64,000 nt of DNA from Clostridiales bacterium (GTDB taxonomy: Bacteria > Bacillota > Clostridia > Saccharofermentanales > Saccharofermentanaceae), in contig JAGAAI010000009.1 in NCBI GenBank assembly GCA_017615325.1, positions 18,763 through 82,762 of the forward strand, written 5' to 3'. The notes under the pieces were generated by a model. The model worked only from the letters and a program-made list of their open reading frames with translations, was not told the origin of the DNA and ran no database searches. Positions 47,401 to 54,527 of the stretch are shown in pieces (position 1 is the first letter of the stretch; each line of letters starts with the position of its first letter). A program made the translations under genes and the position numbers.

Positions 47401-47519
47401 ATCTCCCGGCAACAGGTGAGAATATCCCGGGTGCGACAAAAGTTATCTGTCTTGCGGTCATGCTCTTATCTGTATCTTTGTTCTTTGACTTTAGAAGAAG
47501 GAGGCAGGAGCAGATATGA
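41436..47519 (+). CDS. Giant LPATG-anchored surface protein: papain-like head, Cna-B and VaFE-like repeats
   Basis: A 2027-residue exported protein. A signal peptide (about 1-37) is followed by an NlpC/P60-like cysteine peptidase or amidase domain (about 60-300) with LDCISFVELVY (cysteine 88), ALHVGIYY (histidine 244) and VYHCSD (histidine 259). Then come roughly nine Cna-B/SpaA-like beta domains (about 320-1460). Several carry a leading lysine (ITKTDA, VNKVSD) and a closing glutamate (LLEKEAPQGY, LVEQEAPEGF), as in isopeptide-bonded folds. Calcium-type loops appear (DKNGNGRSDSGE, DLNSDGILNEDE). About four VaFE-like repeats follow (VISEKLY, TAFEELY, VAFETLS, VVFEEIY, each with an H-D-QTV ending). 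The C-terminus has LPATGEN (1990), a hydrophobic helix and RRRR. The sortase gene overlaps the stop. The likely role is an extended adhesin or wall-acting stalk. Confidence 0.85.
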   Translation: MKCRRYIKKTVSFILSLATALIFVAQGAGTNMSETKAAEDDFKLFGVKTSLSSKEFISNVGKYAKALSGYKYGLTGTTYDSSEKTLDCISFVELVYKLAAGTAKGKNSSGTVAPSDSWRDDVKYYKEPGETSAIDISSWTVTAKDIYGLCKPYSHNLRTFRADVLDNSSSGVSHTSFTNIKDAKYYSDRIIDGDKTTNKSEADSAWKTLLSKIKYSDGAVGASNGDIMIFYEDHCSSYSDIALHVGIYYEIDGVPGVYHCSDSKGVTYIKDGDNVSYKVTKDSSTGHYGVRWEALSDGVSKDTALTHFASYKTVDEEYPVKIGFFANKTFKDNRFVGAEFTVYEEDKTTVRGKLTDNDGNGVYSNYKDLSGSAYLYLGNVSVNNTSLSSVFYIKETAVPSDIDTGAGTFKAKEEYADKSLYKVEVDYKSSVSDPSTGTLTYKVSGGLLESTVTRKISSYSATDSYTDNDNKIRVANDSTDYSKFEEALWLMLSKKTNDDSIYDTKVTKFTLRKKDDTALAHYMYSDSGWGWYLNNGATYYGKYYPLKADSDYKITETYTVPVFHCYDGKKISYTVSNEEWQDKTYSFSTKGKPLGDCISITGTNNVNSSFFRLNKTVNMGTKEGFVFSLYTVDRSKLLAKGISDNKGQVIWKYYGVSEDKLTESDKIILPQGDYRLEETVPLGVVTSYGNIMNYEVPQGFTLDPEGKYAYRNITVSGQGLEFTVNNKLPSGTVSGSKSVPVGNLFDPTSVTFSIIYDKNGNGRSDSGESVVSTGSVDASGKIVWKNDVSKLAYGRYVVKETWTPDEFLYVDGSKGKFVSHNDSSWTKITDNCYEKAFVISKENSSFSFKAVNSEESTWFSLTKTFLTDGDTGIAEFDLIYQNKLIAKGSAKPSGKSGYSTQVIWTYCGKEEKTLKLPAGEYEIREYIPRTFYKKTSISYSYMTPEGWTKSSDGKYFYKKVKLAKDVAAKIEAANTMQKGDLTIRKTDEAEGADKEFEFEVYWRGNGKDPVDIGQFDEGHLLDTVKIRTRQADNGEGYACLKDVPYGYYEIRELVPDGYVLSWEQDAEKNGIVCIRDDKGIAKGSISGTNKIDIKVTAVKKDKWTGEIIVDPDNYSPDRHLLYTLYDDLNSDGILNEDEVKTGREVIDQDNDGKIVWRNIGKGDYLLKETGSINGYYLSDKVLSFSIKTTDDIVLYPEDVPYSAPLKITKTDADDGSLLSDAKFELYVDSNNNLLFDEEDKIAQVMFDGNLVDAVIEETEKGVYECNGTLHFNDGSEDFGYNYILLEKEAPQGYFFVDGDSFTDRKTTVFFSVDAKDCESKEFKVEPIDLKILNKTGSVRVNKVSDDGSDLTGAVFAIYRDEALSDKIGTLTDRGDGNYSYKGLGIGSYYLVEQEAPEGFETDPATYIFEITCSEPDVTVANALAARYGLDGRFVNCRIHTSARDKKFGNEYELMLSSDKDSVITDKVYYDGLVAGKEYLLEGTVLYAKDYKTPDGKLIKAGTPYSVNGKTCSSRTGFVAGKDGVFDMSDDKLTVKGYVEIDIPCDTRDLSNKLIPVVISEKLYRKDTGRLVGKHEDLKSVRQTVIGIDIGTELVAGDRISHVVPVGVKTDLLDKVSCKNLSCNRRYKLTGFLVDTATGEPYLDPAGKKIVSVIEFDLTKDNADKVRKYEYVDETGSAKTLYLADINVEVPFVIDTSGLEGRSVTAFEELYVEENGKFVKIGEHKDINDSDQTVTVEKKIPKIKTYLQDLPSGTKTVSYGDEIVLEDKISFEDLYPGIEYRIEGRLFDLTDGEYLRFKDKPVVSEMIFVPDRSDGAVTMKFTVDPTTIAGHDIVAFETLSREGKVVCSHCDKTDPDQTVRVPSLKTSAATKTGDKYIASYRKAVIVDKIEYTGLTPGQEYTVVASLYTDKGVRLVRTDGSDFEVVKRFTPDEENGITDISIEFSNNTLDVGTVIVVFEEIYLNERKADDTDVLVTCHKDLASKEQSLVVHLPATGENIPGATKVICLAVMLLSVSLFFDFRRRRQEQI

Positions 47520-48238
47520 GATTAAAACATCCGCTTGTGACGGGGATTAAGAGCATTCTCCTGATGGCTCTTTTGTCTGTTCTGATCTATGCCCCTTTGA
47601 TCAGCCGAATAAGACAGCAATATATTGACAGTTATGTTGACTACTTTGAGAAGAATATGGCCAATGAAAGTGTTGATGCTACGGATGAGATAGATGTTCC
47701 GGATACTGATATTTTCGCGATAGAAGGTGAAGAAGAAATAGAAGAGGGAGAACAGGATATGTCTTTGCTTATAGAAGAAACTGATAGTGGCAATGCATTT
47801 GACGATTATCAAAAAAAGGACAGCAAATTAAAGCTTATCGGTATCATAGAGATCCCTTCGATCGATACGAAAGTACCGGTTTGGGATGGGGTGTCGATCA
47901 AGGCGCTGAGGTTTGGTGTCGGCAGGTATCCTCTGTCGGCGGAACTCGGAAGTGATAAAGGTGATTGCTTCATAATGGGTCATCGTAACAGACACCTGTC
48001 TACGATCTTCTGCAGATTGCAGAATGTGAAGGTCGGGGATCAGGTGCTGGTAACAACGAAAGATGGAAGAGATATTGAATACAAAGTCAGCAATACCTTT
48101 GCCGTTCCGCCTGAAAGTATAACGGAATATATGAACACACCCAAGGATGCCCCGGGCACACTAACACTGTGCACCTGCCTGACAGAAAGGGGCAAAGGAT
48201 GGAGGTTTATAGCCCAATGCACAAAGTCAGAGTTCTGA
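47516..48238 (+). CDS. Dedicated sortase for the LPATG protein
   Basis: A 240-residue transpeptidase. An N-terminal membrane helix (ILLMALLSVLIYAPLI) is followed by an acidic linker and the sortase barrel: IIEIPSIDTKVPVWDG, catalytic histidine in MGHRNRH, catalytic cysteine in TLTLCTCLTE (TLxTC) and arginine in GWRFIAQC. It would cut LPATG and join the upstream protein to peptidoglycan. It overlaps the giant gene by four bases, and its 3' end overlaps the convergent aminotransferase by 12 bases. The class is not certain from the sequence alone; classes D or E seem closest. Confidence 0.88.
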   Translation: MRLKHPLVTGIKSILLMALLSVLIYAPLISRIRQQYIDSYVDYFEKNMANESVDATDEIDVPDTDIFAIEGEEEIEEGEQDMSLLIEETDSGNAFDDYQKKDSKLKLIGIIEIPSIDTKVPVWDGVSIKALRFGVGRYPLSAELGSDKGDCFIMGHRNRHLSTIFCRLQNVKVGDQVLVTTKDGRDIEYKVSNTFAVPPESITEYMNTPKDAPGTLTLCTCLTERGKGWRFIAQCTKSEF

Positions 48239-49417
48239 TCTGTGAGGGATACCGAGCCTGTCCGCAATGGCGAAGAATGCTTTCCTTGAATTTGCGATCG
48301 TCTTCTCCGAGACACAGAAGGCGAGTCTTGCATAGCCGGGCTTGGCAAAGGCAGCTCCGCCGACTATGAGGAGGTTCTCATCGTGACAGATGTCGGCGAA
48401 TTCGTCGTCTGTAAGACCTTCAGGAGTGTTCATGAAGATATAAAGAGCACCCTGGGGTTTTACAGCATCGAATCCTGCGTCGACGATGTTGGAATAGAGC
48501 ATGTTGCGGCGCTTCTCGTAGTTGGATACGTCAACCTTTGCATAGAGAGACTTCTCGATGACCCTCTGCCAGATAGCAGGAGCGTTAACAGATCCCAAAG
48601 TTCTGTTGGAGATCGTGATGGCAGCCGTAAGGTCGTTATAGTCTTCGTTCTTAGGTGATACGAGGGTATAGCCGATCCTCTCGCCGGGAAGGGAGAGGGA
48701 CTTGCTCCAGGAGAAGCATACGACAAGGTTGTCGATGAACTTCAATGCACAGGGAACGGTGATGCCGTCGTATGCAAGATCGATGTAAGGCTCATCAGAG
48801 ATAACGTGGATCGTGTGACCGGCCTCCTTGAGGACAGAATTGAGTTCGCTTAAGAACTGCTCGCTATAGACAACACCTGAAGGGTTGTTGGGCGAGTTGA
48901 TGATGACAGCCTTCGTGCGGTCTGTGATCTTGGCTTTGATGTCTTCAGCGTGGGGAATGAACTTATCGTCCGTGTCGCAGATGACGACTTTGCCGCCGTG
49001 GTTTGCAATGTAGCCGTTGTATTCCATGAAGTAAGGTGCCAGGACGATGACTTCATCCTCAGGGTCGAGGAGCGCATGAAGGACGTCGTTCATTGCTGCA
49101 GCAGCTCCGACGGTCATGCAGACTGCTGAAGCGTCTATATCCAAGCCGGATTCCTCTGAACGCTTCTTTGCGATGGCCGCACGGGTGGATTCGTAACCGT
49201 TGTTGCTCATATAGCCGTGGATACCGGGAATATCGGCAGATGCGATCTCTATCAATGCATCCTTAACTTCCCTGGGAGGTTCAAGGTCGGGGTTGCCGAT
49301 GGAGAAATCATAGACGTTGTCGTCACCGTAGATTTCCTTTAGTCTGCGTCCTTCTTCGAACATCTTGCGGATCTTGGAACCGCCCTGCAGTGCCTTAGCC
49401 ATATTCTGAGAGATCAT
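48227..49417 (-). CDS. Class I/II pyridoxal-phosphate aminotransferase, AspB-like
   Basis: A 396-residue fold-type I aminotransferase, the only long gene on the - strand. It begins ISQNMAKALQGGSKIRKMFEEG and has FSIGNPDLEPP, NSPNNPSGVVY (cofactor asparagine) and the Schiff-base lysine in CFSWSKSLSLPGERIGY. Substrate specificity is unknown; aspartate or aromatic amino acids are likely. GAGGTAAC precedes its ATG at 49417. Its last 12 bases overlap the end of the sortase gene on the opposite strand, and no terminator lies between. Confidence 0.88.
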   Translation of the reverse strand: MISQNMAKALQGGSKIRKMFEEGRRLKEIYGDDNVYDFSIGNPDLEPPREVKDALIEIASADIPGIHGYMSNNGYESTRAAIAKKRSEESGLDIDASAVCMTVGAAAAMNDVLHALLDPEDEVIVLAPYFMEYNGYIANHGGKVVICDTDDKFIPHAEDIKAKITDRTKAVIINSPNNPSGVVYSEQFLSELNSVLKEAGHTIHVISDEPYIDLAYDGITVPCALKFIDNLVVCFSWSKSLSLPGERIGYTLVSPKNEDYNDLTAAITISNRTLGSVNAPAIWQRVIEKSLYAKVDVSNYEKRRNMLYSNIVDAGFDAVKPQGALYIFMNTPEGLTDDEFADICHDENLLIVGGAAFAKPGYARLAFCVSEKTIANSRKAFFAIADRLGIPHRSEL

Positions 49418-49483
49418 AACAGTTACCTCGCTAAATAAATAATCCCAATAAATATATCACAAAAATCAAAAGGAGGAAGATAA

Positions 49484-49870
49484 ATGACTATAGATGATGA
49501 TAACAGTAAGAAGACTTTGCTTCGTAAGATCGGAGACCGAGGCGAGGATGCGGTAGTCCAATACCTGACAAAGCGCGGCTTCAGGCTTATTGCCAGGAAC
49601 TACAATATCCCGGGGGTTGGCGAGCTGGATCTTGTTTTCGAGAAGGAGGGAGTCCTATATGTGACGGAAGTCAAATCCAGAAGGAACCAGGGTCCTTATC
49701 CTCATTCGGTTGAAGCGGTTGATTTCAGGAAGCGCAAGCGGATCTTCAGGACCACCAAGCGCTTCATGGCGGAGCGCGGCTATTTTAACAGGGATATCGT
49801 TTTCCTTTTGGGGTCTGTGACACATGATGAGCATGGGCAGGTGCAACGAGTCGAAGTTGTTGAGTTTTGA
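49484..49870 (+). CDS. YraN family (UPF0102) nuclease-like protein
   Basis: A 128-residue protein with the YraN pattern: GEDAVVQYLTKRGFRLIARNYN, GELDLVFEKEGVLYVTEVKSRR (restriction-endonuclease-like ExK core) and GYFNRDIVFL near the end. YraN proteins have a Holliday-junction-resolvase-like fold; their job is not settled. The start follows AAAAGGAGGAAG. It is transcribed away from the aminotransferase from a shared 66-base intergenic region. Confidence 0.88.
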   Translation: MTIDDDNSKKTLLRKIGDRGEDAVVQYLTKRGFRLIARNYNIPGVGELDLVFEKEGVLYVTEVKSRRNQGPYPHSVEAVDFRKRKRIFRTTKRFMAERGYFNRDIVFLLGSVTHDEHGQVQRVEVVEF

Positions 49871-49970
49871 TCTTTAAAGAAGGAGGTTTGTCATGATCTG
49901 GTATTGGCTTATTGGTGATGATATTTGTTCAGAAATAGATAACTTTAACGCCGAATGTATTTCGTGTGTA

Positions 49971-49999
49971 TTGCGAACCGCGTTACATATTAGTATAAT
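49971..49999 (+). promoter_or_regulatory. Sigma-A promoter of the antitoxin gene
   Basis: TTGCGA at 49971-49976 and a perfect TATAAT at 49994-49999 with the ideal 17-base spacer. The predicted start near 50006 gives a 25-base leader before the RelB ATG at 50031 and supports that start over the in-frame ATG at 49893. Confidence 0.75.
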
Positions 50000-50030
50000 T
50001 TCAGCAGTATCATGTAAAGGCGGTGACACC

Positions 50031-50327
50031 ATGGCAACTAAGACAGCAAATGTTAATGCGAGAATGCAGTCAGATATTAAGCAGGAGGCAGAGGCAATCC
50101 TACAGAGATTAGGGATACCTCGTTCAGTTGCTATTGAGATGTTTTACCGACAGATTATAGTTAATAATGGAATTCCTTTTCCGGTAACTCTTTCTCCGGG
50201 AGTCCCTATTCGCGAAGATATGACCAGAACCGAGTTTGACAATATGATTGGAATTGGATTGAGACAAGCTAAGTCCGGAGATGGGTTTGATGCGGATGAT
50301 GTGTTTTCTGAGTTGGAGGCAGATTAG
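50031..50327 (+). CDS. RelB/DinJ-family antitoxin
   Basis: A 98-residue antitoxin of a type II toxin-antitoxin pair. MATKTANVNARMQSDIKQEAE is the standard ribbon-helix-helix start, followed by ILQRLGIPRSVAIEMFYRQI and NNGIPFPV, the family signature. It binds its own promoter as a dimer and neutralises the partner toxin with its C-terminus. AAAGGCGGTGA lies upstream. The stop overlaps the GTG of the toxin frame by one base (TAGTG), the usual coupling, but the toxin is truncated. Confidence 0.88.
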   Translation: MATKTANVNARMQSDIKQEAEAILQRLGIPRSVAIEMFYRQIIVNNGIPFPVTLSPGVPIREDMTRTEFDNMIGIGLRQAKSGDGFDADDVFSELEAD

Positions 50328-50482
50328 TGGAATCTTATGAGATCAAGTTTACGAGACAGGCGAAAAATCATCTACTAGAGATTAAAAGATATATCAAGGT
50401 CAGTAAAATGTTATCTGCCGGTATAATGTCGGATGCAGCTGATAGATATCCTCATCCATATGCACTAAATAATCGATCTTAG
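50327..50482 (+). pseudogene. Truncated RelE/ParE-type toxin
   Basis: Starting at GTG 50327, 51 codons end at TAG 50480-50482. The first 23 residues (ESYEIKFTRQAKNHLLEIKR) match the start of RelE/ParE toxins (beta strand, TxxAxxxL helix). After that the sequence loses similarity and the conserved C-terminal Arg/Tyr/His strands are missing. Typical members have 85-100 residues. It looks like a decayed toxin next to an intact antitoxin. Confidence 0.7.
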
Positions 50483-50520
50483 GCCTCTTTTCTTTGTAAC
50501 AGACGAATTTTGAATATCTC

Positions 50521-50615
50521 TTGCAAAAGAATTTCGTTTTTATATAATACTCAAGGTTAAATATATTTATAAATAAAAGATTTTGCAGGAACGATAATCA
50601 AATCTTGCAAATCTT
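50521..50615 (+). promoter_or_regulatory. Promoter and leader inverted repeat for the downstream aminotransferase
   Basis: TTGCAA at 50521-50526 and TATAAT at 50543-50548 with a 16-base spacer. In the leader, AAGATTTTGCA at 50577-50587 is nearly complementary to TGCAAATCTT at 50606-50615 (one bulge), a possible stem or operator 33 bases before the start codon. No T-run follows. Confidence 0.55.
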
Positions 50616-50647
50616 AGAAGAATTGATCAAGAGAAAGAGGTCGGAAG

Positions 50648-51928
50648 ATGAAGAAGTTTGAAGAGATGAGCAAAGAAGAACTCAAAGAGTTAAGATCGAG
50701 CCTTGCTGCCAAGTACGACGAGTATAAGGCAATGGGTCTGACTCTCGACATGACGAGAGGGAAGCCCGCACCTGAGCAGCTCGACCTGACTAACGGTATC
50801 TACGAATCTCTTTCAACTACAGGATATAAGACAGCAAGCGGAGTTGATACACGTAACTACTCTGCTCCCGCAGGCATCGAGGAGATGAGGAAGACCTTTG
50901 GTGACATTCTTGGCACCGATAAGGACAACATCTTCCTTGGCAATTCTTCGAGCCTTAACATGATGTTCGACTGCCTTATGAGGGCTATGGTCTTCGGTGA
51001 GATCGAGTCCGACTGTCCCTGGTATGAGAAGAAGGGCCGCAAGTGGATCTGCCCGGCTCCCGGTTACGACCGTCACTTCAGAGTAACTGAGACACTGGGT
51101 TTTGAACTCATCACGGTTCCCATGACAGACGAAGGTCCCGATGTCGATGCTATAGAAGAACTCGTAAAGGACCCTGACGTTCTCGGTATGTGGTGCGTTC
51201 CCGTATACAGCAATCCTGACGGAATCGTATGTTCCGAAGAGACATGCAGAAGACTTGCCAACATGAAGACGGCAGCACCTGATTTCAGGATCTACTGGGA
51301 TAACGCTTATGTCGTTCATCACCTCTACAGGGATTCCATCGGCAAGATCCCGGATATGCTGGCTCTTTGCGCTGAGGCCGGCAATCCCAACAGAGTATAT
51401 GAGTTTGCTTCAACTTCCAAGATCACATTTGCAGGCGCAGGGATCTCCTGCATCGCATGCAATAAGGACAATATGGATAAGCTCAAGAAGATCTGCGGTG
51501 TTCAGACGATCTGCTCCAACAAGGTTAATCAATTGGCACATGCTAATCTCCTTCCTGATATGGAAGCCGTTGATAAGCAGATGAGACGTCAGGCAGAGCT
51601 GATCCGTCCCAAGTTCGATGCAGCACTCTCTGTTCTCGACGAGGACCTGGCTGAATCCGGTATCGCTCACTGGACCAACCCTCTCGGCGGATACTTCATC
51701 AGCCTCTTTGTTATGCCCGGTACAGCTGCCGCAACTGTTAAGCTCTGTAAGGACTGCGGTGTTGCTCTTACAAATGCCGGAGCTACTTATCCTTACGGTA
51801 AGGATCCTGAGGATTCCAACATCAGACTGGCACCCACATTTCCGTCTGCGGAAGATATCGGCAAAGCCACCCGAATCCTTGCCATATGTGCTAAAATAAC
51901 TGCTATCGACAAACTTTTGGAGGAGTGA
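50648..51928 (+). CDS. Aspartate aminotransferase-like enzyme (subgroup Ic, PF12897 type)
   Basis: A 426-residue pyridoxal-phosphate enzyme of the group typified by corynebacterial aspartate aminotransferase. Diagnostic parts are LTLDMTRGKPAPEQLDL, NSSSLNMMFD, CPAPGYDRHF, PVYSNPDG, YWDNAYVVHHL and the lysine in FASTSKITFAGAGISC. It probably exchanges amino groups between aspartate and 2-oxoglutarate. GAAAGAGGTCGGAAG precedes the start. purB follows after six bases; since adenylosuccinate is made from aspartate, the pairing is metabolically sensible. Confidence 0.9.
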   Translation: MKKFEEMSKEELKELRSSLAAKYDEYKAMGLTLDMTRGKPAPEQLDLTNGIYESLSTTGYKTASGVDTRNYSAPAGIEEMRKTFGDILGTDKDNIFLGNSSSLNMMFDCLMRAMVFGEIESDCPWYEKKGRKWICPAPGYDRHFRVTETLGFELITVPMTDEGPDVDAIEELVKDPDVLGMWCVPVYSNPDGIVCSEETCRRLANMKTAAPDFRIYWDNAYVVHHLYRDSIGKIPDMLALCAEAGNPNRVYEFASTSKITFAGAGISCIACNKDNMDKLKKICGVQTICSNKVNQLAHANLLPDMEAVDKQMRRQAELIRPKFDAALSVLDEDLAESGIAHWTNPLGGYFISLFVMPGTAAATVKLCKDCGVALTNAGATYPYGKDPEDSNIRLAPTFPSAEDIGKATRILAICAKITAIDKLLEE

Positions 51929-51934
51929 TCCGGT

Positions 51935-53371
51935 ATGAAAGACAGATACGAGAGCCCCCTTAACATCAGATACTCAAGTTATGAGATGCAGAATATCTTT
52001 TCTCCCGACAAGAAGTTCAGGACGTGGAGAAAACTTTGGATCGCCCTGGCTGAATCCGAGATGGAATTAGGTCTTAACATTACCCAGGAGCAGATCGATG
52101 AGCTCAAGGCTCATGCAGACGATATCAACTACGATGTAGCTGCAGAAGAAGAGAAGATCAGAAGACATGACGTCATGAGCCATGTCCATGCATACGGTGT
52201 ACAGTGCCCCAATGCCAAGGGCATTATCCACCTGGGCGCTACATCCTGCTATGTTGGTGACAACACTGATATCATCATCATGCGCGAAGGTTTGGACCTT
52301 GTCCGCAAGAGACTCGTAGTGGTAATCGATGAGCTTGCAAAGTTTGCAGATAAGTATAAGGCGATGCCCACATTGGGCTTCACCCATTTTCAGCCTGCCC
52401 AGCTCGTAACTGTCGGCAAGCGTGCATCGCTCTGGCTCCAGGATCTGGTTTTCGATCTTGAGGAAGTCGTTCATGTTGCTGACAGCCTTAAGCTCCTTGG
52501 CTGCAAGGGTACGACCGGCACGCAGGCAAGTTTCATGGAACTCTTCAAGGGCGACCATGAGAAGTGTGTCATGCTCGACAAGAAGATCTGTGAGAAGATG
52601 GGCTTTGCTGATTCCTACTATGTATCAGGCCAGACCTATTCGCGAAAAGTTGATTCCATGGTCTTGAACGCTCTTTGCGGTATCGCGCAGAGCGCCCATA
52701 AGTTCACTAACGACATAAGACTCCTTCAGCACCTGAAGGAGATCGAAGAGCCTTTCGAGAAGTTCCAGATCGGTTCTTCTGCTATGGCCTATAAGCGTAA
52801 CCCCATGAGATCCGAGAGGATCGCATCTCTTGCAAGGTATGTCATCTCCGCTTCGACAAGCCCCATGATGACGGCTTCCGAGCAGTGGTTCGAGAGAACA
52901 CTCGACGATTCTGCCAACAAGAGAATTTCCATTCCCGAGGCTTTCCTTGCTATCGATGCTATCCTCGGCATCTATGCAAATATCGCTGACGGTCTAGTAG
53001 TATATGAGAAGGTCATCAACAAGCACATGATGGACGAGCTTCCTTTCATGGCAACAGAGAACATCATCATGGATACTGTTGAGAACCGCGGCGGCGACAG
53101 ACAGGATCTCCACGAGAGGATCCGTAAGTATTCCATGGAGGCTGGTTCCGTCGTTAAGAACGAGGGCAAGCCCAACGATCTCCTCGAGAGGATAGCAAAC
53201 GACCCCGTATTCGGCATCAAGCTTGAAGATACGGACAAGTTCATGGATCCGTCTCTTTATATCGGCAGATGCCCCGAGCAGGTTGATACATTCCTTAACG
53301 AGTGTGTTAAGCCTCTGCTCGAAAAGTATAAAGACGATCTTAACGTGAGTGCAGTCGAACTTAAGGTATGA
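51935..53371 (+). CDS. purB: Adenylosuccinate lyase, long form
   Basis: A 478-residue fumarase-superfamily enzyme acting twice in purine synthesis, releasing fumarate from SAICAR and from adenylosuccinate. It has RHDVMSHVHAYG, HLGATSCYVGDNTD, TLGFTHFQPAQ, KGTTGTQASF and the signature loop GSSAMAYKRNPMRSERI with the catalytic serine. The longer, eukaryote-like type is common in gut Clostridia. It overlaps the next gene by four bases. Confidence 0.94.
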   Translation: MKDRYESPLNIRYSSYEMQNIFSPDKKFRTWRKLWIALAESEMELGLNITQEQIDELKAHADDINYDVAAEEEKIRRHDVMSHVHAYGVQCPNAKGIIHLGATSCYVGDNTDIIIMREGLDLVRKRLVVVIDELAKFADKYKAMPTLGFTHFQPAQLVTVGKRASLWLQDLVFDLEEVVHVADSLKLLGCKGTTGTQASFMELFKGDHEKCVMLDKKICEKMGFADSYYVSGQTYSRKVDSMVLNALCGIAQSAHKFTNDIRLLQHLKEIEEPFEKFQIGSSAMAYKRNPMRSERIASLARYVISASTSPMMTASEQWFERTLDDSANKRISIPEAFLAIDAILGIYANIADGLVVYEKVINKHMMDELPFMATENIIMDTVENRGGDRQDLHERIRKYSMEAGSVVKNEGKPNDLLERIANDPVFGIKLEDTDKFMDPSLYIGRCPEQVDTFLNECVKPLLEKYKDDLNVSAVELKV

Positions 53372-54510
53372 TCTATTTTGATAACAGCGCAACAACGGCA
53401 CCCTGTGATGCCGTAATGAAGATGGCCTCCGAAGAATTTTCTTCCGGAGGCTCTTTCGGCAATCCCGGTTCACTCCACAAGTTGGGAGTAGAAGCCAAGA
53501 AGAGATATGCCAAATATCACGACGATTGCGCTAATCTCCTGGGTGTAAAGCCTGACGAGCTTTATTTCACCTCATGCGCCACAGAGAGCGCCAATACTGC
53601 GATCTTCGGATTCCTTGCCGCAAACGAAAGAGCAGGGAAGACAGTTATCTCGACAAGAACAGAGCACAAGGCAACATTAGAGCCTCTGGCAAAGCTCGAA
53701 GCAGACGGATACAACGTTGTATATCTCTCGGTAGGATCAAACGGAATCCCTTCCAACGAAGACATGGAGAAGGCACTGTCTGAAAATGACGATGTTGCGC
53801 TTATCTGTCTTACACTCGTTAATAATGAGACCGGAGCAAAACTCCCGGATGATCTCTATTATGATCTTCGAAAAAAATATGCTCCCAATGCGGCATTCTA
53901 TCTTGATGTTGTACAGGCATTAGGCAAGATCAGGTTCGACCTGTCCTTATGCGACATGGCATCTTTCTCAGGCCATAAGATCCACTCGGTCAAAGGCTGT
54001 GGTCTGCTCTATGTTAAGACCGGCGTAAGGGTAAAGCCTCTTATCTTAGGCGGCGGACAGCAGTCCGGAATGAGATCCGGAACAGAGAGTCCTTTCCTTG
54101 CCGGCCTTTTCACGGCAGCTCTTAAAGAAGCATATGAGAACTTGGATACTGCTTACGATAAAGTAAATGAGATCAATACTTATCTTAGAGAAGAACTTAA
54201 GAAGAGGGAGGTAACCGTTTTATCGCCTGATAATGCGATCCCCTTTGTTCTCAATGTGTCTTTCCCCGGCTTTGAATCTGAGACGATGCTCCATTGCCTC
54301 GAGATGTACGACATATATGTATCAACTGTCTCAGCATGCACTTCCAAAGCCAAGAAAGTCTCATATGTTCTCTTGGAATCAGGCGTAGACAGAAGGCTAG
54401 CGTCTAATGCTGTAAGATTATCCTTCTCGCGTTATAATACGATGGATGAAGCAAAGAGATTCATTGAAGCAGTTGACGATATATACGATAAATTCCTCGT
54501 CAGAAGATAA
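53368..54510 (+). CDS. Cysteine desulfurase, NifS/IscS-like
   Basis: A 380-residue pyridoxal-phosphate enzyme taking sulfur from cysteine. It starts MIYFDNSATTAP and has HKATLEPL, NNETG, DVVQALGKI, the lysine in SFSGHKIHSVKGCG and the mobile catalytic cysteine in VSACTSKAKK. Followed after 17 bases by thiI, it most likely supplies persulfide sulfur to ThiI for 4-thiouridine in tRNA, as the NifZ-ThiI pair does in Bacillus. No scaffold gene iscU is nearby. Confidence 0.9.
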   Translation: MIYFDNSATTAPCDAVMKMASEEFSSGGSFGNPGSLHKLGVEAKKRYAKYHDDCANLLGVKPDELYFTSCATESANTAIFGFLAANERAGKTVISTRTEHKATLEPLAKLEADGYNVVYLSVGSNGIPSNEDMEKALSENDDVALICLTLVNNETGAKLPDDLYYDLRKKYAPNAAFYLDVVQALGKIRFDLSLCDMASFSGHKIHSVKGCGLLYVKTGVRVKPLILGGGQQSGMRSGTESPFLAGLFTAALKEAYENLDTAYDKVNEINTYLREELKKREVTVLSPDNAIPFVLNVSFPGFESETMLHCLEMYDIYVSTVSACTSKAKKVSYVLLESGVDRRLASNAVRLSFSRYNTMDEAKRFIEAVDDIYDKFLVRR

Positions 54511-54527
54511 AAGATATTGGAGTCATT

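Noticed and set aside
49893..50030. N-terminal extension of RelB from ATG 49893, which has a good AAGGAGG site
   Set aside because: The RelB family starts at MATKTANVNAR, and a consensus promoter lies inside the extension. A short leader peptide cannot be excluded.
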